DNA of 36,263 bases from Gammaproteobacteria bacterium (GCA_030040235.1 JASHUC010000040.1:1-36263), one strand, 5' to 3'. Positions 7,478 to 14,795 are shown, counted from the stretch's first letter. The notes: generated from the letters alone by a model not told the origin. Program-made: numbers and translations.

Positions 7478-8989
7478 GTGCTCAAGGCCCTATTCGGCAA
7501 CCATTCCGCCGTTCCCACACATCGTGGATGGCCTCTGGTCATCGCCGATCCCGACTCGTGGCGCCGCCTCGGCGAGGCGCTGCGCGAAGGCAAGCTCGAT
7601 CTGCTCGCGCTGTGGGGCGATGCCGACACCGTAACCTGTGCGCTCTACGAGCCTTCCACGCGGCAAGTGCTGAGCGCACGGCTGCCCGTGCGCGCCGGGA
7701 GGGTTCCCTCACTCGCGCAGTTCCATGCCCCCGCATCGCGTCTGGAACGGACGGTGGCCGATCTGTTTGGAATCGAGATCGTGGGACTGCCCGATGCAAG
7801 GCCTTGGCTCGATCACGGCCGCTGGCCGCAGCGTCGACCGCTCGCCGCGGTCTCGGGGCCTCCCGGCGCCCCGCCGGCCTACACGTTTCTGCCGGCGGTC
7901 GGACCGCATCTGCATCAGATTCCGGTCGGTCCGGTTCATGCCGGGACCATCGAACCCGGACACTTTCGCTTGACTGCAAGCGGCGAGACGGTGGTACGAC
8001 TCGAGGAGCGGCTCGGCTACACCCATAAGGGCATCGAGTGGCTGCTCCGCGCAAAGTCCCTGGACGATGCCGCGCGCATCGCGGCCCGCGCCTGCGGCGA
8101 TAGCACGGTCGGCTATTCGTTTGCCTTCGCGCGCGCCGTGGAAGCAGCTCTGCAGATCGACATCCCCCCACGCGCGGAGTGGCTGCGGGCCATCATGGCG
8201 GAGCTCGAGCGCCTCGCCAACCACCTCGGGGATGTCGGTGCGATCTGCAACGACGCGGCCTTCTCGATGATGCACGCGGAGTGCGGGATCCTTCGCGAGC
8301 ACGCGCTGCGCGCCTGCGCCACGGCGTTCGGTCACAGGCTGATGATGGACTGCATCGTCCCCGGTGGGGTCGCCGTCGATCTGGAACCCGCCGGCCTACA
8401 GGCCATCCTCGCACTCACCCGGCGCCTGCAGCGCGAATTCCCGGAGCTGGTCGAGCTCTACGAGAACACGGCCTCGCTTCAGGACCGAACCGTGGGTTCC
8501 GGCAGCGTCTCGGTCGCTCTCGCGGCGCAGTTCGCCGCCCCCGGCTACGTCGGCCGGGCCTCCGGGCGTGCATTCGATGTGCGCACCCATCTGCCCTACC
8601 CGCCGTACGACGCCGCGCCGATCGAGCTCGTCACGCTCAGCGAGGGGGACGTCGACGCACGGGTACGCGTGCGGATCCACGAGATCGAGCGCAGTCGTAC
8701 CTGGCTCGAAGCGGCCCTCGCAAGGCTGCCGCTGGGGCCCGTGCGTGTGCCGCACGAGATTGCACCGGTGACCGCCGCGGAGGGTGCGGCGCTGGTCGAG
8801 GGGTTCCGCGGCGACATTCTCGCAGCCGTGCGCATCGGTCCCGGGCCGCGCATCGAGCGCTGCTACCTGCGCGATCCGTCCTGGCTCCAGTGGCCGTTGC
8901 TCGAGGTCGCGATCGAGGGGAACATCGTTGCGGACTTTCCCCTGTGCAACAAGTCCTTCAACTGCGCCTACTCGGGCCACGATCTGTAG
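7478..8989 (+). CDS. hyfG: HyfG/HycE-like large subunit (NuoC-NuoD fusion) with degenerate [NiFe] site
   Basis: This 503-residue protein starts with GTG. Residues 1-110 resemble the NuoC (30 kDa) domain (ERTVADLFGIE, LPDARPWL). Residues 145-503 are the NuoD/[NiFe]-hydrogenase large-subunit domain (VGPVHAGTIEPGHFR, LGYTHKGIEWL, LERLANHLGD). Hydrogenases need RxCGxCxxxH near the start and DPCxxC near the end. Here the first motif is RACGDSTVGY, with Cys206 kept, the second Cys replaced by Ser209, and His by Tyr. The C-terminal motif is FNCAYS, with Cys496 kept and the second Cys replaced by Ser499. The protein ends directly after GHDL, so the maturation-cleaved tail of true hydrogenases is absent or minimal. 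It is therefore probably not a hydrogenase but an Ehr-type complex I relative. The substrate is unknown. Confidence 0.88.
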   Translation: MLKALFGNHSAVPTHRGWPLVIADPDSWRRLGEALREGKLDLLALWGDADTVTCALYEPSTRQVLSARLPVRAGRVPSLAQFHAPASRLERTVADLFGIEIVGLPDARPWLDHGRWPQRRPLAAVSGPPGAPPAYTFLPAVGPHLHQIPVGPVHAGTIEPGHFRLTASGETVVRLEERLGYTHKGIEWLLRAKSLDDAARIAARACGDSTVGYSFAFARAVEAALQIDIPPRAEWLRAIMAELERLANHLGDVGAICNDAAFSMMHAECGILREHALRACATAFGHRLMMDCIVPGGVAVDLEPAGLQAILALTRRLQREFPELVELYENTASLQDRTVGSGSVSVALAAQFAAPGYVGRASGRAFDVRTHLPYPPYDAAPIELVTLSEGDVDARVRVRIHEIERSRTWLEAALARLPLGPVRVPHEIAPVTAAEGAALVEGFRGDILAAVRIGPGPRIERCYLRDPSWLQWPLLEVAIEGNIVADFPLCNKSFNCAYSGHDL

Positions 8990-8991
8990 CC

Positions 8992-9519
8992 ATGCGCCGG
9001 CGCTTGATCAAAAACCTGCTCCGCTCACCCTGTACCGAGCCCGCGCTCCCGCAGCCCGCGGCACTCGAGGAAGCTGGCGCTGCCGTGCGCGGCGCCATCG
9101 CCCAACGCCTCGGCCGCAGCCTCGCGATCCGCGAGGTCGACAGCGGCTCGTGCAACGGCTGCGAGCTCGAGATCCACGCACTGAGCAATGCGTTCTACGA
9201 TATCGAGCGATTCGGCATTCGCTTCGTGGCCTCGCCGCGCCACGCCGATGTGCTGTTGGTCACCGGTCCCGTCGCGCTCAACATGCGCGAAGCGCTCGAG
9301 CGCACCTATCAGGCCACCCCCGCGCCGAAGTGGGTCGTGGCCGTGGGCGACTGCGCGACGGGCTGCGGCGTCTTCGCCGACAGTTACGCCTGCCTCGGCG
9401 CGGTCGGCAAGGTGATCCCGGTGGACCTAGTGATCCGGGGCTGCCCACCCACGCCGACTGACCTGCTGCAGGGATTGCGCTGGCTCCTCGAGGGACCCGC
9501 GCTAGTCCCGCCGCGTTGA
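8992..9519 (+). CDS. hyfI: HyfI-like small subunit (NuoB family, one [4Fe-4S] cluster)
   Basis: The start is the ATG at 8992, two bases after the hyfG stop. A longer in-frame extension upstream only overlaps hyfG in another frame and is not real. The 175-residue product is of the NuoB/HyfI family. Four cysteines for the N2-type [4Fe-4S] cluster are all present: Cys54 and Cys57 (SCNGCE), Cys121 (GDCATGCG) and Cys151 (RGCPPTP). The small subunit normally passes electrons from a ferredoxin-like subunit to the large subunit. No HyfA/HyfH-type ferredoxin follows, so the electron partner is unidentified. It is the last gene of the operon and overlaps the convergent methyltransferase gene by 18 bases. 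Confidence 0.92.
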   Translation: MRRRLIKNLLRSPCTEPALPQPAALEEAGAAVRGAIAQRLGRSLAIREVDSGSCNGCELEIHALSNAFYDIERFGIRFVASPRHADVLLVTGPVALNMREALERTYQATPAPKWVVAVGDCATGCGVFADSYACLGAVGKVIPVDLVIRGCPPTPTDLLQGLRWLLEGPALVPPR

Positions 9520-10128
9520 GGGTTGGGCAGGAATCGAACGGGACCTGGAAAGGCACCACCAAGCCGGGAGTGATTCCGCAAGTCTGTCGCGGAACTTTAT
9601 CGAGCGAAGCTCGACGATCTCCAGCTCCGGCTCAATCGCGCTGATCACGTCGCGCGCGGAGCGGCGCGGCGGGCCTGTGTCCCGCTTCGGGCCCTCGGTG
9701 CTGCCGATGAGACTCAGCCATCTGCCGTCGCGGTTGAGGAACGAAGCCACCCGCGCGGCGAAGCGTGCTCGGTCCTCCACCGTATCGAAAACGTGGAAAC
9801 ACCCCCGATCGAAAACGAGATCGAATGGGGAATCGCCAAGCGTGTCACGGAGAAAATCCGCCCGGGAGAAATGGCAGTCGATCCCCGTCGCGCCTGTCTT
9901 CGCGCGCGCCTGCTCGATCGCAGCTGCTGAGATGTCTATCCCGACTACTGCGAAACCCTGCCCGGCAAGCCACAGCGCGTTGGTGCCTGTGCCGCAGCCG
10001 ACATCGAGCGCTCGGCCAAGTTTCACGGGGTTGCGGCGTAAAAATTCGACGAGGTGCTCATCCGGATCGCCGGTGTCCCATGGCGTCTCACCGGCCTGGT
10101 ATCGCGCGTCCCAATCAGGCCGCGGCAT
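9502..10128 (-). CDS. Class I SAM-dependent methyltransferase
   Basis: This 208-residue protein has a Rossmann-fold methyltransferase core: motif I LDVGCGTGTNALWLA near residue 42, the acidic residue after strand 2 (VVGIDIS near 63), and FDLVFDRGCFHVF near 103. The N-terminus WDARYQAGETPWDTG is typical of small-molecule methyltransferases of the TPMT/TehB-like group. The acceptor substrate cannot be predicted. The ATG at 10128 has GGAG/GGGA sequences close upstream. It follows the same-strand ECF sigma cluster after 73 bases and may be its last member or have its own promoter. Its 3' end overlaps hyfI by 18 bases on the opposite strand. Confidence 0.85.
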   Translation of the reverse strand: MPRPDWDARYQAGETPWDTGDPDEHLVEFLRRNPVKLGRALDVGCGTGTNALWLAGQGFAVVGIDISAAAIEQARAKTGATGIDCHFSRADFLRDTLGDSPFDLVFDRGCFHVFDTVEDRARFAARVASFLNRDGRWLSLIGSTEGPKRDTGPPRRSARDVISAIEPELEIVELRSIKFRDRLAESLPAWWCLSRSRSIPAQPSTRRD

Positions 10129-10169
10129 GGATTCCCACTCCTGCTCCGCCGAGAGACTCTCTTCCCTAC

Positions 10170-10199
10170 AGTATATCCTGAATCCCGCGGCCCCTCGAA
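10170..10199 (-). promoter_or_regulatory. Possible promoter for the methyltransferase gene
   Basis: On the minus strand a -35-like TTCGAG (10194-10199) is followed after 18 bases by a good -10 TATACT (10170-10175). This would give a leader of about 35 bases. The -35 match is weak, so the gene may equally be read from upstream. Confidence 0.33.
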
Positions 10200-10201
10200 G
10201 C

Positions 10202-10876
10202 TCACACGGCCAGCTCGGCAGGAACGGTGCGTAAGGAACGCGCGAGGAGGTGAATGGAAGCGGCCCACAGGATCGCCCCGGTCGCGCCAGCCGCCAACGC
10301 GGTCGGATTCCAAATTCCGGAGAGCATCAGAGCGAGGATGTCAGCGACCACGATGAGGCTCCCAACCCAATAGTACGCGGGAGCCTCGAAAATCCTACCG
10401 AGCGGGAGAAAGTGCAGGCCGACGACGAGACTGATACCCGCGGCCACCCATTCGGGTCGGCGCAATACGCCCACCAGCGCAACGGCGATGCCGCATCCTA
10501 CCACCTCGAGAAACACCACGATCCAGAACGGCTTGCGTCGATGCCTCCAGAAATCACTCCGCTGCGCACCGAGCGCTCGCAGCATCTTCCGCCCTCTGCG
10601 CACCGCCACCAGCGCGAACGATACGAGCGCGATGGCCAGCAGTAGATAGGTCAACAAAATTGCCGCCGGGACCGCCCGAAACGCCGAAAGTGCCCATCCA
10701 AACCAAACGAATCCGGCGCAAGCGGTAATGACGGCCCCGATGCCCCGCCCAACAGCTGTTCCTGCAAATTCCGCCTGGGTTTCCACCGCTAGTCTCCCGG
10801 CTCGAGTCATGTCACGTTGACGAGTCGTGGGCAACAACACTATCAGGCTCGATTCCCCCCAGGTAGTCACGCCCAT
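10202..10876 (-). CDS. Hypothetical membrane protein in ECF sigma cluster
   Basis: I do not recognise the family. The longest frame is 224 residues, but an internal ATG at 10810 (MTRAGRLAVE, 202 residues) may be the true start, since neither ATG has a clear ribosome-binding site. Six or so hydrophobic segments alternate with short basic loops (RRGRKM, RHRRKPFW), which suggests an inner-membrane protein with no obvious catalytic residues. It lies 22 bases downstream of the anti-sigma gene and is probably cotranscribed, so it could be a membrane target or accessory factor of that regulatory pair (inference). Confidence 0.65.
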   Translation of the reverse strand: MGVTTWGESSLIVLLPTTRQRDMTRAGRLAVETQAEFAGTAVGRGIGAVITACAGFVWFGWALSAFRAVPAAILLTYLLLAIALVSFALVAVRRGRKMLRALGAQRSDFWRHRRKPFWIVVFLEVVGCGIAVALVGVLRRPEWVAAGISLVVGLHFLPLGRIFEAPAYYWVGSLIVVADILALMLSGIWNPTALAAGATGAILWAASIHLLARSLRTVPAELAV

Positions 10877-10898
10877 CAGCGGCGCAGGGTGACACTTG

Positions 10899-11300
10899 TC
10901 ATCCGTCGGCGGTCCGCACTCCAGCCGTGCGGAATTCCGCTCCGGTCATTCGCGCGATCCAAATCAGTGCGAAGGTGAACGCAATCCCATTGAGAACGAG
11001 CTCCCATAGCAGAGACCCGGGGAGCTTTGGCAGCACTCGCGCTGCGAGCAGCAGAACGATAGCGCCGGCCGCGCGAAGCGTCGATCTGAGGACCGTATTG
11101 CCGGGCCGTAGCCGAATACCGGGCTCGAAGGATGCCCCCCGCGCCGCCGCGCGCCAGGCGTTATCGGCGTTCACGAGCGCGTTGAGCTCACCCCGCAGCG
11201 CCGGCGAGCTCGCGAGCGCGGCCTCCACTTCTCCGGCTCTCGCCGGATCGAGCTCGCCGTCCAGATAAGCCGAAAGCTCGGCGGGATCGATCGGGTTCAC
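10899..11300 (-). CDS. Membrane anti-sigma factor for the adjacent ECF sigma
   Basis: This encodes 133 residues from a GTG start at 11300 with a GGGAGGG ribosome-binding site. The start overlaps the sigma gene stop as GTGA, a classic sign of coupled sigma/anti-sigma expression. The N-terminus (ELSAYLDGELDPA, then a helix with RGELNALVNAD) is the cytosolic sigma-binding region typical of FecR/RsgI-like anti-sigma factors. The HxxxCxxC zinc motif is absent. Two hydrophobic segments follow (about residues 72-92 and 98-117), with only a short tail beyond. It probably holds the sigma factor at the membrane. The signal is unknown. Confidence 0.78.
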   Translation of the reverse strand: MNPIDPAELSAYLDGELDPARAGEVEAALASSPALRGELNALVNADNAWRAAARGASFEPGIRLRPGNTVLRSTLRAAGAIVLLLAARVLPKLPGSLLWELVLNGIAFTFALIWIARMTGAEFRTAGVRTADG

Positions 11301-11782
11301 AGTTCATCCCTCCCCAACTGGACGTGAAGGGCTTTGCGCGCGAGGTACAGACGGGACATGACGGTACCCGGCGGAATGCCCAAGCTCTCGGCAAGCTCGC
11401 GATAGTTCAGCTCCGCGAAGTATCGCAGTCTCAGGATCTCGCGGTGATCTTCCGACAGGCGACTCATGGCGGCGTTCAGCTGCTCCCAATCCACGGCATC
11501 GGAAGCGGAGGGTGCGGGCAAATCGATACCGTCCAGGCTCTGCGTCGTAACCGATCTCGAGCGGCGCATCGCATCGATACAGCAGTTGCGCAGGATCGCA
11601 AACCACCATCCTTTGAACGGACGACGGTCATCAAACGTATGAATCCGCTCGAAACCTCGCAGCGCCGCCTGCTGCACGGCATCCTCGGCATCGTGCCGAT
11701 TCCGCAATATCGAACGCGCGTAGCCGGCCGCTTGCGTGAGCAGCGGTTCCAGCAGTACGGCGTACTGCCGATCTCGGCTCAC
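11297..11782 (-). CDS. ECF-family RNA polymerase sigma factor
   Basis: This 161-residue sigma-70 factor of the extracytoplasmic-function class starts at a GTG. Region 2 spans about residues 8-75, with the DAEDAVQQA core-binding helix and the FKGWWFAILRNCCID stretch that contacts the -10 element. Region 4 spans about 105-155, with LSEDHREILRLRYF and the helix-turn-helix YRELAESLGIPPGTVMSRL. It directs RNA polymerase to a specific promoter set once released from the anti-sigma factor encoded next. The upstream membrane-protein gene ends three bases before it, placing it inside an operon. Confidence 0.92.
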   Translation of the reverse strand: MSRDRQYAVLLEPLLTQAAGYARSILRNRHDAEDAVQQAALRGFERIHTFDDRRPFKGWWFAILRNCCIDAMRRSRSVTTQSLDGIDLPAPSASDAVDWEQLNAAMSRLSEDHREILRLRYFAELNYRELAESLGIPPGTVMSRLYLARKALHVQLGRDEL

Positions 11783-11785
11783 GCA

Positions 11786-12157
11786 CTAGCCCAATCGCTC
11801 GAGAAGATGGAGCAGCTGGAGAAGCTGAACGTGAAACAGCGCCACCACCGTGACCACCGTGACGAAGTGAACGATGGCGATCGCAAGCGCTACCCGGCCC
11901 TTTCGCCTCGCGTCCGCCACCGACGCGCTGCCTCGCAGGGCCAGCAGTGCCAGGAACGCGGCCAGAATCGACTTCTCCAATCCGAGTAGGTTGATGAACG
12001 CCGCGACGCTCAGCGCCAGCGCTCCCGTAGCGAGCCCGATACGGCGGCCTCGCTCGTAGGCCAAATGAATAGGATCTCCCGTCGCGGACATGGCGATCTC
12101 CCGTTCCACTGCGGCAGCTTGCCAGAGAGATACGGATGAGGGACGTGGAATATTCAC
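11786..12157 (-). CDS. Small hypothetical membrane protein upstream of ECF sigma
   Basis: I do not recognise this protein. The GTG at 12157 overlaps the preceding gene's stop as GTGA and yields 123 residues. An internal ATG at 12091 with a well-spaced GGGAG would give 101 residues, and either may be used. About three hydrophobic helices (GLATGALALSVAAFINLLGL, SILAAFLALLALRG, VALAIAIVHFVTVVTVVALF) make up most of the protein, ending in a leucine/histidine-rich helix. It lies between the cysteine-cluster gene and the sigma gene with almost no spacing, so it is cotranscribed and may act in the same signalling unit. Confidence 0.68.
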   Translation of the reverse strand: MNIPRPSSVSLWQAAAVEREIAMSATGDPIHLAYERGRRIGLATGALALSVAAFINLLGLEKSILAAFLALLALRGSASVADARRKGRVALAIAIVHFVTVVTVVALFHVQLLQLLHLLERLG

Positions 12158-12756
12158 GTAGCCGCTCGGCGACGTCCATTTGCGTCCTGGGGACCCATCG
12201 CATCATCCGCACCGCCGGCAGCCGAGGAACATTTGTCGGGACCGATGCTGCTTCGCAGATCAAGCTGGAGCACTTCCCGGATCCTCCCTGAAATCTCCTT
12301 GCGCAGCGTCTCGACGCTCAAGGTTTCCGACAAGGCTGCTCCGGACTCGCAGAGATGTTCGAGAGCTCGCCAGCGCTTTCGCAGACCGACCGCCGCATCG
12401 GGCGCTGCGCGCTCGATCGCGAGCCCGAGCACGACCAGAAGCTCGTGCAGGCTGCGGTACCGGTGGTAGGCGTCGAACATCCGCCGCGCGAGCTCCGGAG
12501 ATGTGCGCCAGGATCTGCCGCCGAAGAGCCGGGTGACCCTCTGCCCGGCACCCAGGCAGTCGAAGCTTGCACAGCCCGGGAATCCGTGCGCTCGGAGCTC
12601 ATCATGAATCGCGCACCGAGAGTTCCGTTCCAGATTCTTGCACGGTGTGCCGGCAGGCTTATCGAAGCCGAATCCCTGGTCCGCATCAAAGGCGGGAGCA
12701 ACGCAGCACAGTGCACAGCACTTGGCGCAGTCTGCCCGTAGGTGTTCCGTAGACAC
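12154..12756 (-). CDS. Cysteine-cluster protein (YkgJ-like N-terminal domain)
   Basis: The frame is open further upstream, but a GTG at 12756 preceded by AGAGGAG at a 7-base spacing is the clear start, giving 200 residues. Nine cysteines occur within the first 67 residues (10, 13, 14, 17, 18, 39, 48, 62, 67), arranged as CxxCCxxCC, then KPAGTPC, RCAIH, GCxxxxC. This pattern resembles the metal-binding cysteine domain found at the start of some actinobacterial pentapeptide-repeat proteins and YkgJ-like proteins, but no pentapeptide repeats follow. The rest is helical and charged. A metal or Fe-S binding role is likely, and a redox or metal-sensing role upstream of the sigma factor is only inference. 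It heads the minus-strand cluster. Confidence 0.78.
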   Translation of the reverse strand: MSTEHLRADCAKCCALCCVAPAFDADQGFGFDKPAGTPCKNLERNSRCAIHDELRAHGFPGCASFDCLGAGQRVTRLFGGRSWRTSPELARRMFDAYHRYRSLHELLVVLGLAIERAAPDAAVGLRKRWRALEHLCESGAALSETLSVETLRKEISGRIREVLQLDLRSSIGPDKCSSAAGGADDAMGPQDANGRRRAAT

Positions 12757-12791
12757 GCGAGAACTCCTCTGTTCTGAATCCAGAAATGAAG

Positions 12792-12823
12792 AGGCCTCCC
12801 GCGGCGGCGCCGGCGGGAGGCCT
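12792..12823 (-). promoter_or_regulatory. Strong hairpin in the leader of the cysteine-cluster/ECF operon
   Basis: Two perfect 11-base arms (AGGCCTCCCGC at 12792-12802 and its complement at 12813-12823) enclose a 10-base GC-rich loop. On the minus strand the hairpin lies between the predicted promoter and the ribosome-binding site and is followed by CTTCATTTCT. It could act as a partial terminator (attenuator) or a leader structure. No ligand-binding architecture is recognised. Confidence 0.5.
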
Positions 12824-12849
12824 GCAGAGGAGCCATCAATATGGCGACA

Positions 12850-12879
12850 AGAGTAGGCGCTGGAGCGTGACCGTGTCAA
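12850..12879 (-). promoter_or_regulatory. Sigma-70-type promoter for the cysteine-cluster/ECF operon
   Basis: On the minus strand a perfect TTGACA (12874-12879) is followed after 18 bases by TACTCT (12850-12855). Transcription would start near 12843, leaving a leader of about 86 bases that contains the 12792-12823 hairpin. The -10 match is moderate. Confidence 0.5.
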
Positions 12880-12905
12880 CTCGGCACGAGCCGCTTGACG
12901 ACAGT

Positions 12906-12946
12906 GTTTACGCGTGTAAGCATATAGGGCGTTTATTCCTGTAAAC
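12906..12946 (+). promoter_or_regulatory. Two palindromic operators upstream of the BlaI-like gene
   Basis: Two 16-base imperfect palindromes share the form GTTTAY-N4-GTAARC: GTTTACGCGTGTAAGC at 12906-12921 and GTTTATTCCTGTAAAC at 12931-12946. Their centres are 25 bases apart. They lie directly before the BlaI-like start and just after a TTGACG (12895-12900) that could be its -35, so a bound repressor would block the promoter. Autoregulation by the BlaI-like dimer is the natural reading. Confidence 0.62.
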
Positions 12947-12951
12947 GCCCG

Positions 12952-13347
12952 GTGAGCATGAGCCCGAAACCGCCTGCTCCCTCCATTACGCCGGCCGAGT
13001 CCGTGCTGATGGAAATCCTTTGGCGTCGCAGCCCCCTGCCGACCGAAGCCGTGGTCGCAGCGCTCGAAGGCGAGCAGCGCTGGCGCGAGGGTACCGTCAA
13101 GGCGCTTCTCAACCGCCTGCTCAACAAGGGCGCCATTCGCGCCGACAAAGAGGGGCGGCGCTTTCTCTACTCTCCGCTCGTGAGTCGCGACGACTGGCTC
13201 CTCGCTGAGAGCAAGGGCCTGCTCGATCGGCTCTTCGCCGGCCGTGTAGCGCCGCTCGCGGCGCACTTCAGCCGTCACGGCAAGCTCACCAAGCGCGACA
13301 TCGCGGATCTCAAGCGTCTCATTGCCGAGATCGACGATGATCAATGA
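12952..13347 (+). CDS. BlaI/MecI/CopY-family transcriptional repressor
   Basis: This encodes 131 residues from GTG 12952, or 129 from the ATG at 12958; neither has a strong ribosome-binding site. The winged-helix domain is visible: ITPAESVLMEILWRRSPLPTEAVVAAL, then WREGTVKALLNRLLNKGAIRADKEGRRFLYSPLV, which is the recognition helix and wing typical of the penicillinase-repressor family. The C-terminal helices (residues 85-128) are the dimerisation and cleavage region. Such repressors are inactivated by proteolysis triggered by a partner BlaR1-type membrane protease, which is encoded immediately downstream with an 11-base overlap. Two palindromes upstream are probable operators. The regulon may be the adjacent genes only. 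Confidence 0.88.
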   Translation: MSMSPKPPAPSITPAESVLMEILWRRSPLPTEAVVAALEGEQRWREGTVKALLNRLLNKGAIRADKEGRRFLYSPLVSRDDWLLAESKGLLDRLFAGRVAPLAAHFSRHGKLTKRDIADLKRLIAEIDDDQ

Positions 13348-14710
13348 GCTCCTGAAGCAGCTTCTTTCGCTGACGCTCGCCTCGAGCGCCGGCATGATGG
13401 TCGCACTGATGCTGCGCCGCCCTGCCCGGCACCTGTTCGGCGCCGGTGCTTGCTACTCGCTGTGGCTCCTGGTGCCGGCCGCGGCGCTTGCCGCGCTTCT
13501 GCCGCATGCAGACTCGACAGTCAGGATCCCGTGGAGGATCGAGCCCGCCACGGTACTCACGCGGGCGCTCGGCGGCTCATTCGGCCCGTTCCTCGCGACC
13601 TCACCCTCGACCGACTGGCAAGTCTGGGCACTCAGCCTGTGGTGTGCAGGTGCGGCATTCTTCGCGGTCTTTCTGGCGCTTCAGCAACACGCCTTCGTGA
13701 GGAGTCTGGGCAGCCTTTCGGCTTCGCGATGCGGACTTCGTGCGGCACGTTCCGACGCCTGCCCCGCACTTCTCGGTCTCTTGCGACCCAAGATCGTCTT
13801 GCCTGCGGATTTCGAGTCCCGGTACACGCGGCTCGAGCGGCGGCTCATCCTTTCGCACGAGCGTACCCATTTGCGGCGCGGTGATGCCCTCTGTAACGGC
13901 TTCGTTGCGCTCCTGCGCGCGATTTTCTGGTTCAACCCACTCATTCACGTGGCATCGAGCTGCTTGCGCATGGATCAGGAGTTTGCGTGCGACGCGGCGG
14001 TCATGCGCGAGCATCCCGCCTCACGCCGCACATACGCGGGTGCGATGCTCAAGACTCAATTGGCCGCGCTTGCCCTGCCGGTCGGCTGTCATTGGCATTC
14101 CGTACGGGGACTCAAGGGCCGGGTCGAGATGTTGAGACGCCGAATACCGAGCCGCAGACGCCGGCTATCGGGGGCCGTGCTGACCGCATTGTTGTCGGTA
14201 CTTGTGGGTTGCGCCACGTGGACGACACAGCCTGCGCTGAGCTTTCCACCCGAGCCTGCAGCGCCAGCATCCACACAAGCGGTGCTGACGACAGGATCGG
14301 TTCATGTGCTTCAATCAACGACTGAGGAGATCACTGAGGACATTCGCAAGGGCCGGCTGGTCGTGCGAGCGATGGCTCAGATGGCTTTGACCGCCGATCA
14401 TGTCGATTCCTCTTACGCCATCCCGGCGATGCTAGATATGGACGTAAATGCTCAGAGATCCTTCTCCTCCGGGGGGACCTTCACCCCGCCCAGGCCATTC
14501 GTCGCCGCCGGGCGGGCGGGGCTTGGCCAGCTTCCCGTCAATTTCATGATCCTCGAGGGCCACGTCCATCTGACGATCAGCAGCCCGGCGGGTGCAACAG
14601 GGCCCCCGCAGATGATCGTCCTCGACACCGACGGCGCCATCGTCGCTCGACAGCCCGATGGGAGCTCGGTGGTACAGTTCGATAAAGGACGACTCTCCTA
14701 CACCCATTGA
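13337..14710 (+). CDS. BlaR1/MecR1-like M56 membrane metalloprotease
   Basis: This encodes 457 residues. The ATG at 13337 lies inside the end of the repressor gene, so the two are translationally coupled. Four hydrophobic helices surround a cytosolic zinc-protease domain, with HERTH at residues 174-178 (HExxH) and the downstream acidic helix DQEFACDAAVM supplying the third ligand. A helix near residue 285 ends in VGCATW and leads to a periplasmic tail of about 160 residues. This tail shows no penicillin-binding motifs (no SxxK or KTG). The protein therefore probably senses something other than a beta-lactam in the classical way. The role inferred is signal-triggered cleavage of the neighbouring repressor. 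Confidence 0.85.
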   Translation: MINELLKQLLSLTLASSAGMMVALMLRRPARHLFGAGACYSLWLLVPAAALAALLPHADSTVRIPWRIEPATVLTRALGGSFGPFLATSPSTDWQVWALSLWCAGAAFFAVFLALQQHAFVRSLGSLSASRCGLRAARSDACPALLGLLRPKIVLPADFESRYTRLERRLILSHERTHLRRGDALCNGFVALLRAIFWFNPLIHVASSCLRMDQEFACDAAVMREHPASRRTYAGAMLKTQLAALALPVGCHWHSVRGLKGRVEMLRRRIPSRRRRLSGAVLTALLSVLVGCATWTTQPALSFPPEPAAPASTQAVLTTGSVHVLQSTTEEITEDIRKGRLVVRAMAQMALTADHVDSSYAIPAMLDMDVNAQRSFSSGGTFTPPRPFVAAGRAGLGQLPVNFMILEGHVHLTISSPAGATGPPQMIVLDTDGAIVARQPDGSSVVQFDKGRLSYTH

Positions 14711-14795
14711 CCGGCGCGCCTTCGGATTGCACCGCGGCGCGATCGACGGACTCCCCTCCAGTAGAATAGCCTCCCGATCCGAAGGAGGACACACC

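Noticed and set aside
8179..8991. N-terminal extension of the HyfI frame giving 446 residues
   Set aside because: This part is an out-of-frame reading of hyfG; NuoB-family homology begins only after ATG 8992.
7478..9519. Functional [NiFe] hydrogenase (hydrogenase 4) based on gene names
   Set aside because: Each of the two required CxxC motifs in the large subunit has lost its second cysteine to serine, and the histidine is Tyr; no hyp or protease genes are present, so hydrogen chemistry is unlikely.
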